Source of the DNA: Muricea muricata
Lineage: Eukaryota > Cnidaria > Anthozoa > Malacalcyonacea > Plexauridae
DNA: 64,000 nt
Direction of reading: 5' to 3'
Assembly (NCBI GenBank): GCA_963855995.1
Contig: OY979718.1
Coordinates: forward strand, 34,366,059 to 34,430,058
Shown: positions 49,101 to 60,000 of the stretch, in pieces
Numbering within the stretch: position 1 is the stretch's first letter
Layout: each line of letters begins with the position of its first letter
Translations under genes and position numbers: made by a program
The notes under the pieces: generated by a model
What the model saw: the letters and a program-made list of their open reading frames with translations, nothing else
What the model was told of the DNA's origin: nothing
The model's database searches: none

Positions 49101-49853
49101 ACTTACATTTCACGGCACTAAAATCAAGCGTTTCACATTTCGCATGAACATGTACAGATATTAGTCGATCACAGCTCACGAAAATATCTTTTAACACGCT
49201 CATTATAATATTATACAGTGATTATTGGAAAGCGTTACACGAAATTCTTGCTGAATTTTGATGAAATTATAGTCTTATCTCAATTTTTTGCGAATGCAAG
49301 TTACCATTATGTTCAAAGCAATAGAGAAGTTTCGATGGGGTTATCATGTCTTAAGCTACAATTATTGCAGAAATTACGCAGTTTCGTGTGTATGAAAATT
49401 TAACTACTTTATTTAGCTATGATTTGATGTGATAAAACGTTTTGCGTGCATATTGGTGCTAGGTCAAAAATATTCTAACCAAAAAGCTAACATATTAGTC
49501 TCACCTACTCATCAAAACAGAGGGATGTACTAGAAATATATTTTGTTGGATAGAAGGTCCCAGATTGCTCAATGATATTTTTTACAGCTAGAAGAATGTA
49601 TATATTTTAGCTTTGCAGGAAACCAAATTTACTTTTTGAGAAATCTCATCACGTATGTGTACACATCCGTGTGTCTATTGAAATGCAGACAGATTATATA
49701 TAAGTCAACAAAACGACTTTAGAATATACAGTAATAGTATACCACAAATCCGGTACTTGCGGCAAATCTTGTACCATCCAGGCCATAGATAGCAGCTTTT
49801 GCTACTTGACTTGTCCCTAAGATCGTTTCATCGACGAAACTTTGCCAGATCAT
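45920..49853 (-). CDS. PFN: Profilin, complete, 2 coding exons
   Basis: Coding exons are 49853-49743 (37 codons) and 46195-45920 (91 codons plus TAA), joined in phase 0 across a 3547-bp intron, giving 128 aa, the usual size for profilin. Family marks: N-terminal MIWQSFVDE with the conserved Trp used in poly-proline binding, then AAIYGLDG; in the second exon SSGITLGQAKF and VFRNGQEGGIAVKTNKCVII, then an amphipathic C-terminal helix (SVIEKLADRFIMAEY) that forms part of the actin and proline-binding surfaces. Profilin binds G-actin, catalyses its nucleotide exchange and feeds formin/Ena-VASP assembly in the cytoplasm. AATAAA on the minus strand at 45628-45623 lies about 290 nt past the stop. The gene is divergent from GTF2F2. 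Confidence 0.94.
47068..48654. repeat. 1.6-kb palindrome in the profilin intron
   Basis: Left arm about 47068-47690, right arm about 48035-48654, with a loop of about 345 bp. The arms match closely (for example ctgcgactcacgatattac against gtaatatcgtgagtcgcac, and both strands encode the chance peptide NPVPNVYSTTPVEVLLELLL). By eye the mismatch is only a few per cent. It looks like an inverted duplication or a large foldback element. Confidence 0.9.
48860..49038. mobile_element. Near-perfect hairpin MITE with TA flanks
   Basis: A 179-bp element with arms CAGCGCCTTTCGTAATTACG and its complement, extending about 80 bp each side with very few mismatches, flanked by TA at 48858-48859 and 49039-49040. 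TA duplication suggests a Tc1/mariner-type source. It is inside the profilin intron, beside the larger palindrome. Confidence 0.88.
49743..49853 (-). CDS. PFN: Profilin exon 1
   Basis: Encodes the 37 N-terminal residues from an ATG at 49853; donor GTG followed by GTATAC. A possible 5' UTR acceptor (TTTGTAAACAG) lies 13 nt before the ATG, which hints at a further untranslated exon upstream. The match MIWQSFVDE plus AAIYGLDG identifies it even though it is 3.5 kb from exon 2. Confidence 0.9.
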
Positions 49854-51013
49854 CAAAACGGTTTGACTGTTTACAAATAAAAGAATAGTTTTGCCTGGCA
49901 GTCAATAGCAACCATCCGGTGGTAATTAATGCAAAATTATAGATCGGTCTAACTTTGATCTGGGTCAAAGGCCAAAACGATTAAAATTAATTTAATGCTT
50001 TTTGATGAGATACCGCGGTCATGCAATGTTCTATTTAGGCACGGCACCAACCCATAGTAACATTTTTTGTGTGTGGTTAGTTATAATAATGAAAGAAAAC
50101 AAACCATGTAACGATATTGGTATTGTAAAAGGCAACATAAAAGGCGCTGGATAAATATTTGTATTAGATAATATCTTTTCAACGTGGCGTCGTCGGTTCA
50201 TGAACGTTTGACCAGCCAACATACTTTTGTCCGCTTGGTATATATGTTCCCATGTATATGTACAAACACAATATGCCATACATGGTATGTACATGTAAAA
50301 GTTGGGTAGTCATAAAAGTTCAATAGCCGTTTCTATGCCAGGGCCTATTCTAGGAAATCCTCAATACGTACTGTACACTTCACCCGCAGAAATGATTGAA
50401 ATTTTTAAATTTGTCAGAATCAATCAGTTAAAAATGCGATAACTCATGATGATACATCATATTGAAGTTTGCATCCGGAACATTTTATTTCATTGTGCTT
50501 TCGGCTAAAATGATATAAATCAGGCAATAACTTATAATTTTAAAGTTCATCCTGGACTTCGCCGATATACCTTTTTCTAGTAAACTTGGTAGTTAATATG
50601 TTTTCGCATGGAATTTTGCTTAGTTATCTGAAACTTTTATCTCCATGAGACCATGACTGCATGTATTATTTAAGTAAGGTCTTATTAGCTTTTGTTGATT
50701 GAAGACAAAACATTTTAAGTTTCAATACTGTACATTTTCTGATTCAATACTGTACACTTTTATATCAATACTGCAAAACTGCGCAATACTGCACGCAAAA
50801 ATAGGCTCTGTTCTATACTGAGCTCACAATTTAATCAATACGAAATATGCAGCTATATTAGTACCGTTTTCAGGTTGAAATATTTGAAGACGCTATGATC
50901 ATATAGTTTCTTCTTCATCATATGGAACATTAGAATGCTTCGTCCTTCAGAGCTTCGTAATTCTTCATGGATCATAACATGAAGTACTTCTCTAATCAAT
51001 GTAAAAATTAAAG
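49854..51013. promoter_or_regulatory. Divergent intergenic region between profilin and GTF2F2
   Basis: The two start codons point away from each other across 1160 bp, so this stretch should hold both promoters. I see no strong TATA box near either ATG and no CpG-dense block. A possible 5' UTR splice acceptor for profilin lies at its 49866 edge. Shared control is inference from position only. Confidence 0.45.
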
Positions 51014-51067
51014 ATGGCGACCGAAGTCGATTGTGGAGGTGCATCTCGTCCTGTTTGGCTAGTCAAG
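51014..51067 (+). CDS. GTF2F2: GTF2F2 exon 1
   Basis: Starts AAAGATGGCG and encodes 18 aa, MATEVDCGGASRPVWLVK, ending in phase 0 at AAG before GTACAT. VWLVK is the characteristic first strand of RAP30, continued by VPKYL in exon 2. Confidence 0.85.
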
Positions 51068-54000
51068 GTACATTTATTGTCATTAGTATTTTGCATTGAC
51101 AACGTTTATCAATTAAGCCAGTTGTTTAGCAGTGTGGTCGCGAAATTTCTGGGAAGATTATGGAAACAATGGAACGAAACATAAAAATAGACTTTAATTA
51201 AAGTATTAAAACAACTTTCAAGTTTGTTTTAACTGCAGTTTCAGCTCATCCCAGAACTGCGAATTTGTTGTTTCGATGGTTGCTGATAATATAAATTGAA
51301 ATCTTTTATCAAGACCTAATTCATCTGACATGAGATTATTTTACATGTACTTTTCATATTTATATGACTGTACGAATCATTGAATCATAAGCTTAGACTA
51401 GTCAGGCATTTTTTTACGGTAGAATGAGTACATAATGAAAAATAATATGGGAGTTTAGTCGATGTTAGGTAATTCTAGAAGGTGAAAAAGGTGAACAATT
51501 TCAATCAAGGACACGCTGAAATTCAAATTATGGACAGCTGAAAAAAGTATCCAATCTGTCCTCTCAGGAATTGAACCCATGCCTGTCTGATGCCAGTGGT
51601 CAAAGCACTGAGAGTGTATGATTTCCATTGGAGTTTAAGACACATATACCCTGAAGTCATAAATACGTATAAAATAATATAAAATGTATATATGGGAAGT
51701 ATGAAAATTTGTTCCTATGAGCAGTGGTACATTTCCCCAACATTTTCCTTCAGTTGATATGTTGGAAAAGAATGTCGGAGTGTGCTTTGATTTCAATGTT
51801 GCACTCATCACTTGAAATGCAAATGACCTGTTGAAAACCTACATATGTCCTATAAGAAAAAAATACCCAAAGTTATTTGTGATTCAGATGTCTTATTTGT
51901 CGATGCGTACGAATTAGCTGTGGTCATAATTGTTGACTAATAACTGTTTACCTTTATTTAATGGCATTAGTATTAAAATTATTAATTCTACTATTTTGTA
52001 ATGAACATGCTTTTGTATTTCTCTCCTTTATTTGAAGGTATTTTCTGCCACCGGGGAGTGGCCGGGAATGATGTTACTTTTATAACTAGACTAATTCTAT
52101 ATAATTCTTAGTCCGCCAATGCAACTGGTTATTACTCAAATTAAATTTGTGTGCAACCACAACCTGATACTGTTTTGCTTTTTCCATATCTACAAGTAGT
52201 GAGACTTCAATACCTCCTACATTAAACATTTAGCCAATTACTGACGAATGGACGGATGTACGTGACATATACGCTTTTGGTGGCAATAAATTAAATATGA
52301 AATCATTTACTTTCTAATGATAGCTGGCATGTCTGTAAATTCGTATAAATTTATGATATGAAAAATTTGCACTCTTCCTCACTTAAATGAGAATGAAATC
52401 ATTATCTGTATACATGAAATCACATGCACCATGCACTCACAATAGAGTTGAACAATCAGACCCCCCCCCCTTCCAACTAAAGGTGGCCTGTACGGCTATG
52501 GTTGATCCGTTTTCGAAGAGGCAGAAGAAAGTTTGTCAGGATGTTCCAGTGAATCATAATTAGCATTTCACTTAGTAGCTCTCATTCCATTTCATTTTTT
52601 GCTCAGGGATAGTAAGGAATAATTTCATACTGCAGAGAACAACGATAAATTCAGAGACACTTTATATCGCCTTGCAGATATTTGGATTGCAAAACAACAA
52701 GTTGAATTTTTGAAGTAAAATTTCCAACGTGTTCCTCCTGTGCTAGGTCCTTGCTCACCTTTATAGGCGACGTCTTCTGAACTCGGGTTCCGTTTTTACT
52801 TGTGTTCCTGTCTTTCTGTATGTATATATGTATGTATATATTTAAGTTTACCTCGCAGCCAAAGGCTGAATTACGTAAATTACAATAACTTCTACTTATA
52901 TAGTATAAATACTTACAAAAATACTTACAAAAGAAAGTTGAATTGTATCTAAAAACTCTAAGAGTGAACAATATTAACTAAGATTATGTTTGTTACACAT
53001 CGCATGTGAATCATAGGAATGTTAAAGGTCCTTTCTTGCCTCAAATTATAACTAGGTTAATTCCTGTCCGGTAAAAGATTATGGATTTTATGATTTATAT
53101 CAGACACAACAGATTGAAATAACTTTGCACAAAGTTGTTCGTGATGGTCTTTCAATGATGGAATGCCAAGAATATTTAATGTATTGGAATAACTTTCTGT
53201 AGGCATAATTATGGCCATAGCTCGTTTCTCCAGGCGCTTCAGGTCATTTTGCAAATATTGAGGCAATGAATGATAAAACACCGGGATAGCATAGTCAATA
53301 GCTGATCTGATACACGAGGTATGAAATGTTGCCAAACTTTTGCACAGAACTTTCGCACGCTTTAACTGCTTCAGGAAATAAAGTCTTTTATTGACCTTTT
53401 TAACAACATCGTCTATGTGATGATTCCACGTCAATTTATTGTTAATATTAAGACCTAAAAGTTTAAAATTCGTAACAACTTCCAACTCTTTACCATTAAC
53501 TACTATTGGGTCGAAGGATCTTGCGTTAAACGAGATTCTCAACTCCTTACACTTATCGGGATTAAGCTGCATTCTGTTTTCAACAGACCACATATGTAGA
53601 CACCGAATCTGCAATATTCTGGGCGTTGCTAATAGAATGTTTCTGTACAATTTCTGAAGCTGTTCAATCATCAATATACTTCCAAAAATCTGCTTGTGTT
53701 ACTTCAAGGTCATTTATCAATAAAATGAATAGCCAAGGACCTAGTTTTGAGCCTTGGGGGACACCAGATGGAATAGGACCCCACTCTGAGTAACAGGTAT
53801 CTGCAAATTTGACACGTTGGTATCGATTTGTTGAAAAGTCGGATATCCAGTTAATGACGCTATGAGGAATCTCCAATTCTGATAACTTTCGAAACAATAC
53901 AGAATGATCAATAAAGTCAAATGCCTTACGATAATCGAAAAGTATTGATCTTATGACAGCGCCGTTACCATCACTGGCTGTAGACCAACGATGAATCATG

Positions 54001-57000
54001 CTAATTAAAGCAATGGTGGTAGAACGTTGGGGAATTGCACCATATTGGTTTGAATCAATGGCTTTCAGTACCGCTGGTTTAATATAATCCACAACGATAA
54101 ATTCCTCAGCAACCTTAGAAATGCTAGCAGTAAGTGAAATTGGTCTTAAATCTTTTTTCGGATCTTTCACGATTTTTGTCTTAGGTAACGGCGTAATATT
54201 GGCCATTTTCCAATCGATAAGCACACGTTGTTCTCGATACGAAGCGTTTAAAATTAATGTGATTGGTAGGGCAAGAACATACGAGTATTCCTTTAATACC
54301 CAATTGGGTAATTTATCTGGCCCACTTGCTCTATTAGTTGGAAGCTTTGATAGAACATTTTGCACTCTTATTTCAGAAAGTTCTGGATAAATTGATGTTT
54401 CTGTCAACGACAAACGTGGCAACGAACATTGCAATCTGTATTCTTCCAGAGTTCCGAGAAATGCTTTATTAATTTCATTTGCTTGTTCTACCTTTGTAAG
54501 GTTAGAAAATGATTCGACGTTTGTTAGACTTATCGGATCTTGTTTATTACTAAAATTAGAGATACGTTTAACTTCGTTCCACCAATGCTTCGGGTTGTAT
54601 TCTTTTAACCTGTCGATGTTTAGTTTGTAGTACTTTGCTCTACACGATTTTTGCTCCCTGTTGACCAAATTTCTATATTGTTTGAATATAGTCGATTTAG
54701 ATCTTTAAGTAACAAAAGCTTGTTGCCTTTTCTTGATAAGTAATTTCAATCTATCGTTCATCCATGGTGCGTCTGTCGTGGAGACCTTAATTTCTTTGAT
54801 TGGCATAAGAAGGTCAAGGCCAGCAAAAATCACATCATAAAAAAATTTCCACATTCCTTCGCAGCTATTCTGATCAGAATTTATTGAAGACCAATCTATT
54901 GAACATAAGTACCTACCAAATTCAGCTTTGTGAGATGGTCGATGATCACGCTTCATTCTAATAATCGTTTTATTGGAAGTGTGAGTCTTGTTTAATGGTT
55001 GGACTATTAAAGTATTATGATCAGAGAGTCCAAAAGGGGGTAAGGATTCTGGCGAACAATAATGATCGTGCAGGTTGGTCAACACTAAGTCTAAAATAGC
55101 ATCGTTTCTAGTCGGAACTTTAACTAATTGTTTGAGACAAAATTGTTTCAATATCCTACTAATGTTTAAACGATTGAAGTCCCCAGCCAATATTATGCCG
55201 CTATTAGGATAATTTGATTCAATCGAGGAAAGTGTTTGGAACAAATGATCACAAATTAATTTATCATCTCCTCCTGGCGGGTAATACAAGATGCCAACCA
55301 CAATACTTGGAATGCTCCGAGGAAGTCTGTTGGGTCTAATGCGCAGCCACAAAAGTTCATGTTATTCGCAACAGTTGAGATCGTCAAGAACAGTGAAATT
55401 ATTTAGTCGCTCAGTATTTACGTAAATACAAACGCCCCCATGACAATCGGTTTTCCTATCCCAACGGAAAACACAATATCCAGAGCAGGGCCGAAACTAA
55501 AGCGTTAATTGGGGGGGGGGGGGGGTGTATATTCATATATTCACGTTCTCCCCGACGAATTTCTTTTGAAATCAGTTGTCATTACCGTTGATTTCAAAAG
55601 AAATTCGTCGGGCAGAACGCGAATATATGAATATGCACCCCCCCCCCCCAATTAACGCTTTAGTTTCGGCCCTGATCCAGAGATACTAATAACGCTGTCA
55701 TCTATTGATTCCTTCAGCCAGGTCTCAGTTATAAATGCTAAGACAATCTGATGGCGTAGCAAAAATTCGGAAACCTCGTCAATTTTGGGCGCTAAAGACC
55801 TTACGTTTGATACACATATTCTGGGTACTTTAGTTAGAGTTCCACGTTGATTAGTAGGGGTTAACCGGATTAAAGGTATTCTAGATAAACATCTATTGTT
55901 AATTTTCGTCGAATTATCAACATCTCTTCGGGGTCGGGTAGTGATTCTGACTGGTATATTATAGGTTAATTCAGAGGGACTAATTGGCCTACGGTCATTT
56001 TGTAGTAATACCTGTACCATTTTATTTTGTCTCTCCTTTTCGGCTGCTGGCGAAAACCCCTATTTTCCCCATTGACAGCGCTATTTACATTATTACGATA
56101 ACCACTCTCTCTTCGTGGTCTGGTCTGTTTTACACGGGAAGTGGTACATGTTGAAAAATGATCCTTGAAAGGGGGATTGGTGGTTTTTAAATGGACAAGA
56201 TCTAAGTGGTTTGACCAATCTTTGGTCGGTCGGCGAAGGATGGAAGGAGGTCTGTTTCGTGATTGCTGTATCCAAGAAGAAGTTTTCTTGCTTTTTATGG
56301 GATGAACTTGCTTGGCCTTGGCGGGTGCATCAGCTACAGCAGAATCAAGATTGCAAGGCTCATACCAAGTTGTTGGCGTGGGAAATTCATCTCTGAAACT
56401 GCCTGTTTGACTATTGTTGTCTTTATTTAGGTCACCCACGCCTTGTGTGCCTATCTCTAAATTAGCATTTTCATAGCTATGGTAATTCGCTTGTTTAATA
56501 TTCTCATTAACTGCTGGTTTAGCTGATATATTATGAGCAAGATTTTGAGATGCTAATTTTAACGAATTTCGTTCGCTTTCAACTTTTGTGAACTTCTCCT
56601 GAAGAGTTGTAATAATCATATTCTTTTCCTTGAGAATCACAGAAATCACATTTCTACGAACTTTTGAATTCTATTGTGAGGTCAAAATTGTCCGGTGATT
56701 TAAGACTACAAATTGTGCGCAAAAAATACAAGTGAGATTTTGAAAATAGATGAACCTCCCGATCCAATTAAAACAGAAATCAAGGCCAGAGAACTGTGCG
56801 AGGAAGCGAAAACAAGCATAGTTGATAGTCAAAGAATTCCTAGTAACAGTACACCTGTAGAAGGTAATGCGTTCCTGTCACAAACAGTAGGGGATTTTAA
56901 GATTCGATGTTTTATCTGTGATAACCTACATTATTCAACATGTGAAATGAAGAAATCAAGGAAATAGTTGAAAAAGTCGCCGAATCTTTTAATCCTTCCA

Positions 57001-60000
57001 TTCCAATCAGCCCGGGTGAATTTATCCAACCGACATACCTTCACGTCACGTGGGCAAAGTGCTAAGGACCTCTCCGTCAGTTCGATCTGGGGGAATGGTC
57101 TATCGTTTTGCAGGAACCTGAAGAATAGTGGCCAAGGCCTCAAACCGCGCTAGAAGAAAATGATCAAGTTCTATGCGAAGTAAAGAACGTACCAGAAATA
57201 ACTCATGCAATGGCGAATACCTCAGAAGAAATAATCGACAGCACTTGTTATAGTTCGTTAGCCTAGCTACTCCACATTGCCGCGTTTGTTTTTTTTAAAA
57301 TTCATTGCCAAACTCAAGAATCGCATGAAATCGCAAGAAAATCGTAAATTGATTCCTAAAGAATTAACCGCTTTGGACATAAACAATACTTAGATGCGCA
57401 AAGGAATTATTCGTCGTGGTGGAAGAATTGGCAACAGTTCGTTGACGTCAAACTCGAAACATCCAATTTTATTGCCTTCGAAAAATCACTTGATGCAGTA
57501 ACTCTACTTATCGAGCACACAAACAAGAACGCTGAATTGCACAATTGTATTCCAGACATCCTCACAGCGTTAAGGGAACGAAAAGGTCGAGACGCCTGGC
57601 AGAAACCGTATCAATTTCTACAGCGCATCGTGTGAAGTGGAGCGGACGTTGAAGGTTCTTTGAAAACAATAACTATAGAAGGCAAATTCATGTAAATTGC
57701 GTGTAGCCGGTCCAGAATACATGACATAGTATATAAATATGCGTTATTGTCCTTATTTTCCTCGATTATGCCCATAATTGCGACGATGTTTTGTATTTTT
57801 TTTGGTTTACTCACAAAAATGGTGACAATATCGAAGGGTGGGGGGCAGTTTTTTTTGGTGTATTTGATTGACTGTATTGGCAGCTCTGTGGACGAGGATC
57901 GAAGGTCGAAGTGGCGATATCATCGTGCTTGAAATACGCCATCTTTTCAACACAACCATCGTTAAGAACATCCTTTTCTCATTTCTAAAGGCCTGGAGGA
58001 CTGGCCTTTCTCAACCAGTAATCACCATGGGGTAAAGGCTCATATTAGTATCGGTTTGTAAATCCGCCATCTTGAATACGGTTTCTGCCAGGCGCTTCCA
58101 CGATAATTTTCTCACTATCTCCCACGTGTGTGTATCTGTCATAGGACATCAAAGCGCCCGGGACGAGGCTGTACATTGTATGCATTCATGTCTTCTATCG
58201 CCTCAGTTTAACACGCTGAAAGAAACAAAGAGGAAAATTATTTTTAAAGTCTATTAAGTCTCCCATTCTTCCTCTTCTTTGCCAAATGAGATTGTGGAGG
58301 CTTTTATCCAGATAATATTTATTTCCAACTAAATTTGACTTTACAGACCGTGGCGTTTAAGGTTCTAGCTATATAGTCTCGTTAACTCGCGAGAACTTTC
58401 AGACTTGTCAATAAAGACTTAGTATCCTTTTTATGAAAATTTGAAGTGTTCTAACTGAAACAAATGGCACAGTATAGATTGGACAGCGGGCCACTCAGCA
58501 GTGCAACGTGACGACCTATTTTTTACAATTTACCGGTATTTAGCGTTTTTATTGGCCAGAAAAAACAATGAACTAGCTGGGATAATGGTATTGACATGCG
58601 TAATGCAACACACAAAAAATCATTTGAAATGCCGTGCTGTCCATAGCTTTTCTTTGAGTACGAGCTGTCCGCCATCATAAAAAATTCGTCACTTGTGGGA
58701 AAGCAATAAAGCTAGTGACGATACAAAATCGAAATACTTTACTTTAATGCACACATCGAAGAAGAAAAGTAGAAACGAGTTTCTGGTTCTTTATGATTAA
58801 TGCCTGTCATTGTTAAAAAGTTACGTAATCGAACGTGTGACATAACGTACATATCCTTTAAAATACAAAATGGCAGGCAGTTCAAATGTTTCAGCGAAAT
58901 TATTTTAAGAATGAATCAAGATATGGAAAAGCTGTACAATTAAGACTTCTTGTTATAAAGCTCTTATTTAACAAAAAAACAACTAATCAATATCCAAACT
59001 TTAACTGTTGAATTTTTTCTTGAAAATCGTTGTACATTATTCACATTTATGAAAACAATGTGCAAAATTTATTGCAAAATTTAGCATTTTTTTGTGCAAG
59101 AACAATAAATTTAAAATTAAGTACTTAAGTCGCTGTAAATGGCATTTCCGTGGTTTTAGTTTCAAAATTCCTATGCCTCTGAATTGAGTAGTAAAAATCG
59201 CGTAGTTAACAAAAAAGCGCCTCTTGTACGCCATAGCACATTTCACATTTATGCTCCATGAAGAATGTGTATAATCCAACTTCACTATCAGAACAGCGTC
59301 GGGTATTTAACAATTATGCTTCTTCTTAGGTTCCAAAATACTTGGCAAATGTTTTAAATCGTGCAGATGAATCTGGTGCTGTGGGAACACTGCTGATTAA
59401 CAAGTACGTATAACGATCTAAAAACGATCTAACTTACGAAGACATGATATTATACTGTCTGTGTCAATGCGTTTCGAGATATTTTTAGAATCTATCTTTA
59501 AATTCGAGTTAATTATCGAGAGCGAAGAACCAGAGAAGTCGGAGAAGCTTTATAGCTGACATAATTCGATGCTCTGATGTGTTTCATGCTCTAAGAGGGT
59601 TTCGACCGATTTTTGTTGGTTTTTCCTTGATTTAGAAGCTGTTTTCGGCATCTCTTTTTACCTAATTAGTATTAAGAGTGACTAAATGCATGCATATAAA
59701 ACCCTTAAGTTTGCCAAGCGGAGACTTGCAGGTCAGTGACAATTAGTCAACAAAGATGTGCAACGAGCAATGTAAAGAAATTATGCGCAGTGCTAATGTA
59801 GTCGACGCACTTACCTCAGAGAAACGAGACGAACAAGTCAATGTTCAGGTTGAGAGTCAAGTAGCTTTGCACGCTTGAAACCAAACAGGCCCAAAATCAA
59901 TAGATCGCTGCCAAATGACGCAGCGTTTTTTTTCAGTTGGTTACCAAGCATAATGTTAGCTGATCGCTGTAGCACAGAATAGAAACTAAGCAGAAGGTCT

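Larger units (their letters stand above)
52817..56680 (-). mobile_element. Degraded non-LTR retrotransposon (CR1/L2/Jockey type), antisense in GTF2F2 intron 1
   Basis: Read on the minus strand: an ORF1-like coiled-coil protein (56649-55966); an overlapping ORF2 starting at ATG 56020 with an endonuclease start (ICVSNVRSLAPKIDEVSEFL, then ITETWL); a MITE insertion; the rest of the endonuclease (GILYYPPGG, LAGDFN, GLSDHN); reverse transcriptase with the palm motif KYIDD; and a C-terminal domain. The 3' end has a small hairpin (cagccaaaggctg, 52856-52868) and an ATACATAC-type microsatellite tail, typical of CR1/L2-like elements. Several in-frame stops and at least one frameshift make it inactive. 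Confidence 0.93.
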
